Origin: Biscogniauxia marginata
Lineage: Eukaryota; Ascomycota; Sordariomycetes; Xylariales; Xylariaceae
Assembly: GCA_022695795.1 (NCBI GenBank)
Contig: MU404167.1
Span: 1-64,000, forward strand
Direction: 5' to 3'
Length of the DNA stretch: 64,000 nt
Shown: positions 46,276-56,952 of the stretch, in pieces
How positions within the stretch are numbered: the first letter of the stretch is position 1
Layout: every line of letters begins with the position of its first letter
Notes under the pieces: model-generated
Databases searched by the model: none
Seen by the model: only the letters and a program-made list of their open reading frames with translations
Told to the model about the DNA's origin: nothing
Position numbers and translations under genes: made by a program

Positions 46276-46809
46276 TCATAGACTTAATCGATCTAGACTC
46301 AGCCGGTCCTGGCTCTTCACCCTCTTGACTACGCCTAGCTTGAAGAACTTCTCCTCGCCACCAGCTGTCCGGCCCCCGATGTACCATTTCTCGGCGCCCA
46401 ACACGTCGCGGAACCCCTCGCTGCTACTATCGCTGCCACGCCTTCGGCCCCCGGATCCGGGGATGGGCATGCCCTGCTGGTGACGGGGGTGGTTCCGAGG
46501 CGAGTGTAGGGGGATCTGGTTCATGACGCTACTACTGCTGGTGCGTTGGGGCGACGGGGAGGTGGAGGCCGAGTGCGAGTGCGGTTGCGAAGCAGGGTTG
46601 GAATGTGATGTCGTGGATATAGAGCGCGCAGCTGCGGGCGCAGGCGACGAGGTTGGAGAGGAGCCATAGGCTGTCGAGCCTGATGTCGACTGCGCGGCGT
46701 GGGTGTGCTTGTTGGCCTGTGAGGAAGCCGGTAGAGAAGAGGGTGGCGTCGTTTGGCGGAAGGCGGCGAGGAAGGAGGAGAGGAAAAAGGGGCGTTGTGA
46801 GGAGGGCAT
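46276..46809 (-). CDS. Conserved-looking Ser/Thr/Pro-rich hypothetical protein
   Basis: Single exon of 177 aa from an ATG at 46809 to TGA. The N-terminus (MPSSQRPFFLSSFLAAFRQT) is Ser-rich with few acids and could be a mitochondrial targeting sequence. The middle is low-complexity Ser/Pro/His. The C-terminal third is more structured in character: SEGFRDVLGAEKWYIGGRTA, GGEEKFFKLGVVKRV and the terminal repeat RLSLDRLSL. I do not recognise a domain. The frame is again open for about 34 codons after the TGA, most likely by chance. Its downstream neighbour on the same strand is the possible TM exon at 46016-46201, so the real gene could be longer by splicing. Confidence 0.6.
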   Translation of the reverse strand: MPSSQRPFFLSSFLAAFRQTTPPSSLPASSQANKHTHAAQSTSGSTAYGSSPTSSPAPAAARSISTTSHSNPASQPHSHSASTSPSPQRTSSSSVMNQIPLHSPRNHPRHQQGMPIPGSGGRRRGSDSSSEGFRDVLGAEKWYIGGRTAGGEEKFFKLGVVKRVKSQDRLSLDRLSL

Positions 46810-49800
46810 GTTTGGTTTGGTATGTGGTGATGGATGATTCTACGGCCTCGGTGGTTGTGATGGTAATTTTGTCGGGGTGGGTGTAGATTATAGAAGAAGT
46901 GCAGGTGTGGGTGCGGGTGTTGTGCCCTGTTATATGTAGGTATGCTGATGTGTGAGTGGACGGTGCCGTGCCGTACTTCAGCGGGTCGTCGAGGTCCGGG
47001 GTGTATGCGTCTGTGTTTTAATCGAACAGACCGCTCCTTGGTATCGGCGGCTAGGTAAATACGAAGTAGTGTATTATCTACCGAATTATCGTCGTCCGGT
47101 CTGTCTGGGTGCGGCAACAGGCTGCGGTGTTGTTATTGAATGTTGAGCGTGTAGAAGAGCGCGGGCAGATGGATTTTCGGCTTGTGATCTCGGGCTAAAG
47201 GGCAAAGGCGAAAGAGACGAGAGTCAACCCTGGTTGATCTGGTCCGATCGTAGGTCACCTATCCGTCAATCAGACGTCGTCGGGCACTTAGGCATTCGTC
47301 CAAAATTGATCAAATCGCAGAGAGGATGATCGCAGATGTCGTTGGTCTCAATCGCATTTGGACAGACACGGCTTGCGGCGTGGGTAAAAGCAGTGCAAAG
47401 TTGGTTGCTTCGGTTGTTTTTGATGTTGAAAGGTCTTTCTGGTGCTGACGTCGTGACACGGCCAGAGGGAAATAAGGCGGCATGCATCGACTCAACCCAA
47501 AGCGCTGCGCTGAGTAAAGCAACCCCTCCGGCCAATCCCGGGTCGGCTTTCGCGCGGTAAGGTGGGGGTGTGGAGGATAAAGTGGGACACCTTTCGCTGG
47601 GACTGGGGACCCTCTTTGCAAATGGCTAGTCCCTGATAGGCTCTTTCGCCTTATCCCTCTAGGCATGTGCTGCACTGTCCATCAGCAGCCGTACCTGGGT
47701 ACCGAATCGTTGGAGCACTTACAGCGCTAAGGTAGAGGCACGTGAAGTACCGGGTACCTTGATTACTTTAATGAGTGATCCGAGGTGCTTTTCCCCAGAT
47801 TTCCCGTTCCCGTCCGACCCTCCTGAAGTTTTCGTTTACTGCATAACCTATCCACGCCCCTGTGACTTTTCTACCTCCTTTTTTTTCCCACTGCATTTAC
47901 ACTACACTACATATGCGTAGCCATTCAATTTTATCAACGTGGGCATTTCCATATTTTATTTCCATCACAACACCATCACAACATTAGACCACGGCGACTG
48001 TACCATCATCGTGTCCTTCACTAGGTCTTAACATATTGTACCTAAGTATATGTATTTATAAGGAGAGCCATTCAGTCCTGATCCACGCCTTATTTCTTTC
48101 TCTACGGGTTACGTTACTGTTGGAAATGCGCATAGTAAGCGCAAGGTAGGTTAGCAAGGAGGGTCCGTAATTCTAGGCTCTCGAGAACAAGTGAATGATC
48201 GAATGATGGCTCCAAGTGGAAACAAGCCATCCGCGGGGCAAGGGAAAAAAGGGCAAGCTTGTCGATCGCTTCAAACCCTCTCCGATTCGGAGGATTCAAC
48301 CAGGCGGCTTGGCAGTACAAAGTGACAAGTGGCCATCCTGCTGGCTTCGCCAAATGCAACGAATAAGTCGAACCACCTTTCCCACCTTCAACGCAGTTAG
48401 TTGCCCATCCCCTCCCGTGGGATTGGATAACACCCGTGAGTTATGTCTCATGCAGGTCACTGTCTGCAAGCCAAGTCAGAGAGAGGAGTCATGAAGTTGC
48501 CCAAGTGAAGCACTTTCATTATATTGAGCTTCTTACGAATATTGTCTAACCGAAGTTCAAATCATCTTCTACCGTGGATGCCTCTCGCGGGTGCTCAATT
48601 CCACAGGACATCATGTCCCAGTAGCTCGGCTTTATCGATTTCCCAGCACCGGACGGGGTGCCGGGCCGGAAGCATTTCTGAACTCGGCATATAGACCCGA
48701 ATCTACAGCACTATTCGAACGCCCTTCATGATGAGGGAGAGTTGAGCTTGGGGAGGAATTACATGCACAAGTTTAGAAATGATTGAGCATGTAGCAAATT
48801 AGAAATTCCTATCATATAATGTTAGGTAACTAGGGGTCCTCGATGGTGGCGCAACGACGCGTAAGGACCCTCAGAGCAATCTACGGTTGACATCACGTTG
48901 ATCATAAAGTAAACTCCACTGTCGTGGTACCTTCAACACGCAAATAAAGCACAAACCAGCCAGGATTGATGTCGTAAGTATTCCTCGCAACTGACGCTCC
49001 AGCGGCCTGTACGTATATCATCAACAGCGTGTGCTCCCGGAGGTTCGAACCAGGTTGACAATCTCCCTATTTTGTTTTAGGGGGAGGCAATTAAATCAGT
49101 TCATTGTAAACCCCCTGAAATGAAAAGAGTTGGAGAAAAAAAAGGAAGAAAAGGACTACTCAGTTTGAGTCCCGAGTCTGTTGATAATAATAACCCCCTT
49201 AATAATTTTGTGACTCGACGAACTACCCACTCTTGACAACTACTCAACTCGTACTGGAGTAATATTTACTAATCAGCCGCCGTAACCGGCCGAGGGGGGC
49301 AAAAGATGGAGAAAGAAAGAAAAATGATAGATTTATCTTACCACACCTATGCGTGATGTTCGAAGCACGAACCACTTCGTGGGAACGGCAACCCCTCAGG
49401 GGAAGTGAAGCCCGGTTTGAAACCCATCATCCGTGTGGCCACCGACTCGGTCATGGATAGGGTACGACGCTGTTACTCCAGCTATGAACGGGATCAAAAG
49501 AATCAAACCAGCTGGTGCATGAGAAATAATGATTAAATAGCTTAAGGTTTGGCCGTGGAGGGCATGTTTAAGCTGTGGAGATATGGCAGGTAAAAGGAGT
49601 ATGATTGGTCCGGACTCTTTGACGATGCCTACATGGAAGGTATTTCGGATCATCTTACGTTGGCACTGTTAGAAAATTTGGTGAAGACAATTTAATAAAT
49701 GTAGACTAGATATGTATGCCCGTGAGAGTTGAACTACAATCAGTAAACAGCCCTAGAAAAGGGGGATTCTAGTCTGGTTTTAGACTGTATCTACGATAAC

Positions 49801-50113
49801 CCGCATATATATAAACGCTGCTCAGTGCAGACGAAGAGAACCATTCGATGAGCAGTACGAAATAATACCCGTAATATGTGAGTACTACTCTACAACATTA
49901 GAACTATGAGATGGACTCTTGACTGGATATAATTCCACTAAATTGATAAATCCCTATCTTTTCCACACCTTTCAAAAACTGACTGTCTTAATATGTATTA
50001 ATGGGTATAGTGAGTGCAATACACCCATATATTGAATTGAGAAAAAGAAACTCGATCACAGAACCGAGCTAATCCTTTACTTATCATAAAATCTACTAAA
50101 GGTCCTTGCAACT
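46810..50113. other. Long gene-poor intergenic region
   Basis: About 3.3 kb. The first 350 bp upstream of the 46809 start is GT-rich (TGTGGGTGCGGGTGTTG type) and likely promoter. After that I find only short frames without motifs. GGTTCGAACC at 49042-49051 resembles a tRNA B box, but no D arm or acceptor stem accompanies it. No repeat copies were recognised. Confidence 0.45.
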
Positions 50114-51346
50114 TCACGGATCTGGAGTAGCGTCGAGCACCGTGATGCGTTGGAGAAACCCGGGATTGTAAAGGGGATTGTGAAGCTGGCCAATAGTGCT
50201 CATGCACGCCGCTGCCGGGTCCCCCGACGAGCCCAGGCCGCCCTGCCAGTACTCGTTGCCGGGGAAGGCGTTCGAGTCCCACGCGTACGACAGCACGAGA
50301 AGCTGGTTCTGCTCGGCCCTCACGAGCCGTGCCGCCGGGTTGCGCTGCGTGAACTTGACGGCGATCCCGAGGGGCTCCACCACGCCCTCCACGAGCCGCC
50401 GCGTCGCGTTATGCACCGTGATCCACGCGAAGTCGATCGTCGCGATGTGCGTCAGCTTCGAGGCCAGCGCCACGAGCGCGTCGACGAAGCACTCGACGTA
50501 CGCGGTGGTCTGGCGGCTGTCGAACTGCCAGACCCCGAGCCCGAGCCCGACCACGTATACGTACGCATCCTTGCCGGCGGCCTCGGCGCGCTCGTTGGCT
50601 TCGAGGAGGAGCATGTCGATGGGGATTCGCATGCGGGCTTTGTACATGGGGATGTCGAACCGGGCGCGCTCGTCCCGGGCGCTTCCGAAGAACTGCTCGA
50701 AGATCTGGGTCAGTTCCGGGTGTTGCCTGGGGTTTGTGGCCCTTCTGAGAATGTGAACGGAGTCCATCCGGTCCGGCCGTTCGAACCTAGCGCCCACCAG
50801 ACCGATGATAATCCCCCTAGGCTCAAATGTGCCACTCTTCCCCAGGGTGGCATAGTTATCGCGGCAGCCATTGTTGATGAAAAAGCTCGGGCCGCTGACG
50901 CCTACCAAGCTTCCGAGCATCATCTCGTCGTAGCTCAGATATTCCTGCAGCGAGAGGAACTGATTTTTGCTTTCCGCCGCCGTCCCGACGCGATCCCACT
51001 CCTTGCTGGGGTTTCGCGGATATGTGCCGTCGCGACACACAGTGAAGTCTCCCGACCCCATGAAGACCAGCGGACGCATCGCGATCAGTCTCGTGACCTG
51101 CTGCTGCCACGTCCATGAGTCGGTGTAGAGAGCCTTCTCGTATGTGCTGCCGTGCACGCGCTTGTGGTCTAGGAAGCGCTGGACGAGGTCGGGGAAGCGA
51201 CTGTGAATGATTATACGGGTGTCCAGCGCATCCTGCGCGACTACTCCTGGGTCAAAGTTGACGACGCTGTTGGTGTCGACGGGAGGCGGGACTGCAACCA
51301 CCGGTTCTTGAAGACCTAGATCAGACAAGGTTGGTTTTGCGGACAT
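50114..51346 (-). CDS. Hypothetical protein, resembles DUF4804 family
   Basis: Single exon of 410 aa starting at ATG 51346 (MSAKPTLSDLGLQEP). No signal peptide or TM segment, so probably cytosolic. Regions that look conserved: ALDTRIIIHSRFPDLVQRFL, PLVFMGSGDFTVCRDG, FFINNGCRDNYATLG, EPRGIIIGLVGARFERPD, AYVYVVGLGLGVWQ, and the C-terminal VLSYAWDSNAFPGNEYWQGG followed by SGDPAAACMSTIGQLHNPLY. The last two blocks recall proteins annotated as DUF4804, which has no established activity; this match is from memory and moderate. The gene is more GC-rich than its flanks and is isolated, with over 3 kb of empty DNA downstream and 1.8 kb upstream. Confidence 0.75.
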   Translation of the reverse strand: MSAKPTLSDLGLQEPVVAVPPPVDTNSVVNFDPGVVAQDALDTRIIIHSRFPDLVQRFLDHKRVHGSTYEKALYTDSWTWQQQVTRLIAMRPLVFMGSGDFTVCRDGTYPRNPSKEWDRVGTAAESKNQFLSLQEYLSYDEMMLGSLVGVSGPSFFINNGCRDNYATLGKSGTFEPRGIIIGLVGARFERPDRMDSVHILRRATNPRQHPELTQIFEQFFGSARDERARFDIPMYKARMRIPIDMLLLEANERAEAAGKDAYVYVVGLGLGVWQFDSRQTTAYVECFVDALVALASKLTHIATIDFAWITVHNATRRLVEGVVEPLGIAVKFTQRNPAARLVRAEQNQLLVLSYAWDSNAFPGNEYWQGGLGSSGDPAAACMSTIGQLHNPLYNPGFLQRITVLDATPDP

Positions 51347-53127
51347 GACTAGCTTTATTTCTAGTTATCTGTTAAGATAATTTCAGCTCTGGAGTTTAAC
51401 TTATGCCGGTAAGTGAAGAATAATCCAGCTTGCGTATATGCCTACGGTTGTGATATGGGTAAGACGCTTATATACTCACTCTTTCGGACGAAGTGAACAA
51501 TGGAATTGTTCAAAACTGGCATTAACAAATATCGAGTTCTGCAACAAGTCTCCTTTCTCCTGTCATAGGAAGTAAATAAAGGAAAGGCGGCGGATGTTAT
51601 GTTATGTTGACATTGAAGATCTATCCTTGGCATTCCTCATTGAACTTGAACAGGAGGATAGTAGGAACGAGAAAAGACTCAATTACACTTCCAAGACTTT
51701 AGTAGATGAAGCAGTCCAAACAGATTACGAGATTAGATATTCCAGCTGAATTTCAACCCCACATAGCTGCAACTAAGTGCTCTTACTGCTGCCTGTTGGT
51801 ATTGCTGCCTTGTGTAAGCTGACTGCTGCTGCTGGACGATCGTGATGTCCTATAGCGTCTCTATTTCACTCCAGGATATTTAGTAGGTAAGGACTTTGCT
51901 ACACATATATGGCAGGAGTCATAATGGATCAACTACTCCACTATAAAACCGCTGCATCCGAGATACCAAGAGAGTATCAGAATACCAAGGTCGGCACTTG
52001 ATATTCTAAGTTGGTATATGCAGTCCACAGATTGATCAGGTATTCGCGACATCTTTACAATTGGTTAATTAATACAGATATAACTTGGATAGAACCTCGT
52101 CAATTGATCTATATGGATCATACTTAAAACCGACTTCGAAATCATCTCAAATAAACATGTTTCAAGTACGCTTAAGCAGTAGTCTGCCTAGACGTTAAGG
52201 CATACTCATTATTTCTATAAGATGCCTCTCAATTTTACGGCTTTTCTAAATAACGATTTCTCTAGAGTAATTCGCTCTTATGTTATTCAAATTTGTTGGA
52301 CCAGCATAACGTTAGAACTTTGCTACGTGAGCGTAACTTACTCTTAAAGTGTTCGTTACTTTTGACAGCCCAAGACAGACGAGGAAGAAGATACTTAACT
52401 TGTTTTTAGTTGTTTATATGCCTAGTGTGGGAAATATACCTTGATTGCAACCTTAATTAATATGAGAAATATAGCGAGCCAAAAAGGGCCATGTTAATCA
52501 TACTATCTAATGCTATTCGAGCTTAAAGGACGGAAGAATCGAAGCGCCATCAAGGTAGAGAATTCCTATGACGTGGGATATATCCAGCGAGTTCATCTAA
52601 GGGATTACATGCAGAAACTCTAGGTATTGTCAGATGAAGGAGACTTGGAAGATTTTGGTATACCCTACTCATGTCAGGATAAACTGTTCAATAATAGGGG
52701 GCCGGCGTCTAGGAAGTTAAGAACGAGATTTAACAGACGTTCAATATCTACCTTATATCGCAAAGAAGGGCCTTGCAAAAATTTCTCTTTTTCTTTTGCA
52801 ATATGGCCTCCTTGTTTCCTTCATATTCAAGGTTTTTCGTGTTACTCTGGTTATCTTGTATTGGAGCCCGTGTCTCACTAAATCCGAAGACCATTTCGAT
52901 CATCTCCATCGATACAGTAATCATCTTTAAACCCGCACTAACAATGCCTGGAGGCTCTTTATAGTAGTTTATTATGTCGGGTTGTTCTCTGGCTGTTACC
53001 GATTACACCAATCATTAGTAGTGCTTCGGGAAAAAAGCATTGTATTTGGTTTCGAGTAAGTCTTCGATGAATTCGCACATCACAAGTAGGTATCGCACAA
53101 CACGTTGCTAAAAACACTCAGTACATC
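51347..53127. other. Gene-poor intergenic region
   Basis: About 1.8 kb, slightly AT-rich. No frame with a convincing start and motif was found. It contains the promoter of the 410-aa protein gene at its left end. Confidence 0.45.
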
Positions 53128-53403
53128 ATGTCTGCTCATTTAGCTCACTCTAATTTCTCTTCATGGCCTGAATATTGGCTGAGAGCCAATGTATGGCTCT
53201 TAATTACTTCGACAGCAGCCAGCTGCTTGCTCGTGGTCCACACCAACTGCTACGATCCCCTGTGGAAGAATAGTATTGAAGAAGCCATTAAAAACTGTGT
53301 TTCTAACGACATTTCCTCACTAACCCCTGCTCAGCTCCTGGACGACGCGAAGTTCCCGTACCAGAGCTTCTACTCTTCTATGTTATTGATTAGGAACGAA
53401 TAA
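53128..53403 (+). CDS. Possible small membrane protein, unrecognised
   Basis: An ATG-initiated frame of 91 aa with one hydrophobic stretch (NVWLLITSTAASCLLVVHTN) and three cysteines. No family is recognised. It is tail-to-tail with the P450 on the other strand. Size and isolation make it uncertain; it may be a chance frame or the remains of a larger gene. Confidence 0.25.
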   Translation: MSAHLAHSNFSSWPEYWLRANVWLLITSTAASCLLVVHTNCYDPLWKNSIEEAIKNCVSNDISSLTPAQLLDDAKFPYQSFYSSMLLIRNE

Positions 53404-53760
53404 TGAAAGACGATAACGGTATCACCACGGTACCTTCTGCCTACCACATCAACTAGACTGGCGCTGGCGCAACAAAATAGGCGGGCCATAGGGGCGGCGC
53501 ACCACAGTAGAAAGAAAATGTCCTCTATTCCTAACCATATCAAGAAAGGAAAGGAGAAGAAGAAAGGAGATCAGCCCATCACTATCACACTGTAAAATAT
53601 ACACAACAGGTATCAAGCAAGCTCTATATTCCTTAAGAAACCCCAGCAGGCTGAAGATCAGCAACAGGTATACCAGATCTACAATTGACACATGAATTTC
53701 ACCCTACTGGCCAGCGATAAAAGAGCTATTAACCAACCTAACCCATCGTTCATCCACATC

Positions 53761-55523
53761 CTAAACCACCTCGAGCTCCTTGCAAGCGTCGCCTCGGGCC
53801 TGGAACACCAGGTACGGCCCATCATGATTCGATACAAAAACGTCATGCAGCTCGTACTCATCCGGGCTCCCGGGCACCTGCCCTTTCCTGGAACCGACGT
53901 CTCCCAGCTTCCCAGGCGCAGCCACGAAGTCAAAATACCAGACGATCTTCGCAATGACCAGGCTCATCTCGAGGTACGCCATCGCCTTGCCCGGGCACGA
54001 ACGGGGACCGAGCGAGAAAGCGGCGAAGGCGTCGTGCATGAGCTTTCTCTGGTCTTCCGATATCTCCGGGTCGAGCCAGCGCTCTGGCCTGTATGTGAAC
54101 GGCGCGGGGAAGTACCGCTCATTGTGGTGCAAGGCGTATATGCTTACGCCGACCTGAGTGCCTGGGGGTATGACGTGGCCGTCGATGACGAGTGGCTCGG
54201 CGGACTCCTCCAAGGAGGCCTGCTGCTCGCGCCACAGGGTGCCTCCCACCGGCGGGGACATGCGGAGGGCCTCGTCTATGCAGGCGCGCAGGTATCGGCA
54301 CTCTGTTAGTTTAGATCCTCCAGATATATCAGCACCGCTGGTGAAGGTCGATCGGATCTCGTCGACAAGCTTATCATAGACGGCTTTGTGGCGTGTAAGG
54401 TAGAAGAACGTAGCGCAAATTGCGGCTGACGAAGTGTCCGCCCCAGCCGGGATAAAGAACACCGCCTCCTGGAAGATTTCCGACTGCGGGACCGGCTTCT
54501 CACCGTCGAGGTTCTCTTCGTCAGTCATGGACGCGAACAAGTCGTCCTGCGCATCTCTCGGCTGGGATATCCGCGACTTAACCATTCGGCCTATCAGCTC
54601 TCCGTACTGGAGACGGGCCTTGCCAGCGATCAGGGCCATGATATAATCGATTCTCGCGTGGCGCAGACTGGGGAAATTCATGTAGCTGTTGATGCGGAAG
54701 TTGCCCTTCACGACGCCTTCGGTTAGCCATCTGAGACGCTCATCGGTCTGCGTGTTGAGGTGATACCCGAAGCCGAGGAGCGCAACCACATCAATGGATA
54801 GATGCTTCACGAATCTTGTCATGTTTACGGGCTCCTCGGCTTGCGCAGCCTGCAAGATTCGGCGCAACAAGATATCTATCTGCCCGGCCATAGTGGGCTC
54901 GAAGGTCCGCATGGCTCGCTCTGTGATGGCGCGACCAACAAGGCGCCGCTTGCGGCGGTGAATGTCCTTGTCAATGGCATTGAATATATTGACGGTACCG
55001 TTAGCTTGTCTGGTTAAGTCATACACGAACGACTTGGCCACCCGGTCATTTAGGTAAATATCTTGGAGAGTTAGCATGCTGTTCACTCATTGACTTGGAA
55101 AGCTTCAGGATTTACCTTGTAAAGCAGAGGTCGTGTTGAAAATGAGCCTATCTGGTCCATGCCGGAGCACAGGGCCTGGAACATTGAGTCAGGGTTATAT
55201 CTACCACGAGGGCATGGCTGAAGGCTAGCCGGGCATATACGCACCATACTTCATGTGGTTTTTGGATGTTTCAAGGTGAAGCCTCTGTTGAAGAACGAAG
55301 TAGCCGGCATAGGCGTCTGATATTTTGGCAAAAAGGGGCCCGGGGAATTTGCTCAGAGGGTGCAGTAAGAGGCGGTAAGCGCAGAGAATAAGACACTGGA
55401 GCGCAGCCCGGTTCATCTATTGGTCATTCAATCATGGTAAAGGATGTCATGTCTTACGTATGTCACAAGAAGGATAGCGCCATTCTTCGCCGTCGCTAGA
55501 ATAATGTCGAAAAAGTTCGACAT
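53761..55523 (-). CDS. Cytochrome P450 monooxygenase
   Basis: Heme-thiolate monooxygenase, probably ER-anchored. Proposed exons 55523-55458, 55416-55245, 55175-55116 and 55061-53761 give 532 aa. The first exon is inferred: it adds MSNFFDIILATAKNGAILLV, completes an N-terminal membrane anchor, and joins in phase through a short 41-nt GTAAGA...AATAG intron. Without it the protein starts at MNRAALQ (510 aa). Then come HPLSKFPGPLFAKI, KYGPVLRHGPDRLIFNT (restored by splicing), the I-helix FFIPAGADTSSAA, the K-helix EALRMSPP (ExxR), the PERW region (TYRPERWLDPE), and the heme loop FSLGPRSCPGKAMAYLE with the cysteine ligand. Subfamily and substrate unknown. It is divergent from a second P450 across a 1.4-kb region with a minisatellite and an assembly gap. 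Confidence 0.93.
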
Positions 55524-56218
55524 TTCCCGCAAATTTGCAATGAATCGGGCTCGCTGCTTAGATCAAAACAGATAGATCTCTACGTAGGGAAGTTCAGAAT
55601 AGGATGAAGAAGAAGAGGTACGGTACTCGAGAGAAGAGCTCGGCTCGCGAAGAGATTTGACTATTAAGGGAGTAGATGCCGACGAAGACTTCCAAGGTTT
55701 CCCTCATTGTGCCTGTCCTGCCCAAGTAATTGGTAATACGTGTACGTAGTAGTCACATACCTACTCATCTGACTGTGTAATTCTTTGTGCCCCTTGCTTT
55801 TTGGGGACCCCAAGATTTCAACCAATCAATTCCGTCCAAGAAGTCGAAGTCGGAAAGGGGTAGGGTGAATCTAAAACGCCCGACAGAGACCCTGATTCCC
55901 CTGATCCCTGATCCCTGATCCCGGTAGATATCTGCCAACCTGCCAAGGCGTACTCAGCCTCACAAGGACACCATGTTGGCAACAAAACGACTAATCACAA
56001 CATGTGAGCATGTGTGTCCCACTGCATGTTTCCAAGAAAGAAGACTGGAGCCTACTGTCTTGGGTATCTCTAGTACATAACAGTTGCAGTAGGCACTAAG
56101 TTGAGTTGCAGAAAGTGGCGTGGTTATATATATAAGCTTAGGTACCTACTATGGATATATCAATGCAGCCCATTGCACATTGATTTTAAATACCTTAGTA
56201 CTTAGTACTTAGATACTG

Positions 56219-56318
56219 NNNNNNNNNNNNNNNNNNNNNNNNNNNNNNNNNNNNNNNNNNNNNNNNNNNNNNNNNNNNNNNNNNNNNNNNNNNNNNNNNN
56301 NNNNNNNNNNNNNNNNNN
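56219..56318. other. Assembly gap (100 N)
   Basis: A run of exactly 100 N. Round length suggests a scaffold gap of unknown true size. It is bordered on both sides by the same AGATACT/TAGATACTG repeat, so the break is probably caused by the minisatellite. Confidence 0.98.
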
Positions 56319-56431
56319 AGATACTTAGATACTGAGATACTTAGATACTGAGATACTTAGATACTGAGATACTTAGATACTGAGATACTTAGATACTGAG
56401 ATACTTAGATACTGAGATACTTAGATACTTG
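56319..56431. repeat. 16-bp minisatellite (AGATACTTAGATACTG)n
   Basis: About seven tandem copies of AGATACTTAGATACTG directly follow the gap. The unit is itself two related 8-mers. The left side of the gap ends with TTAGTACTTAGATACTG, so the array spans the gap and its true length is unknown. Confidence 0.92.
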
Positions 56432-56952
56432 AATATAGGACCAACCGGCCCGAGCCTTAGCTATAGACCCCGAGGATTCGACGACCGATCTTACACCTCT
56501 TGAGGGATTATTACTATCAGTGGAGATAATGCCTTATAAAGAAGATTTATACACCTTTCGTAAACCTTGGTTCTAGCAACCTGAATGTATAGCTTAATAC
56601 ATTTTATTAAGGAAGCTACATAGAAATACACATCTTATTTACATCGATACCTAAATCTATATTTAGGTAATTACTTTTTTTTATCTAGGTACCTACCTAT
56701 ATAGCACGATAACCTTTTACAACTCGTTAAACATGCTACATATTATTATAACCTTCATGAGCTTTGATGGCACGACTCCTATAGACCTCATATAGGGCTC
56801 CGTACACCAAGTAACTAATACTATTATGTAGGTTCTCTAAGCGTTGCAGAAACTATATAGAACTATTTGTATAGGACTACTAGTCCACATACAACAATAC
56901 GCAGTCCCCAAAAAGGTGTATTATCAATATTGTCTTCTATAAGCTTCCCAAC

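Larger units (their letters stand above)
55524..56952. promoter_or_regulatory. Divergent region between two P450 genes, with minisatellite and gap
   Basis: About 1.4 kb, interrupted by 100 N. The left part has GATCCCTGATCCCTGATCCC-type short repeats near 55900-55921. The right part, after the gap, holds a 16-bp minisatellite and AT-rich DNA with TACCTA motifs. Both P450 promoters must lie here. Confidence 0.5.

Noticed and set aside
46521..47117. 198-codon minus-strand frame rich in His/Pro/Arg
   Set aside because: Overlaps the Ser-rich gene in another frame and extends into GT-rich promoter DNA; low complexity only.
49042..49051. GGTTCGAACC resembling a tRNA B box
   Set aside because: The motif is self-complementary, and no acceptor stem, D arm or anticodon arm can be built around it on either strand.
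50150..51118. 322-codon plus-strand frame opposite the 410-aa gene
   Set aside because: Antisense of a GC-rich exon. It is Arg/Val-rich and has no protein-like motif, while the minus-strand frame does.
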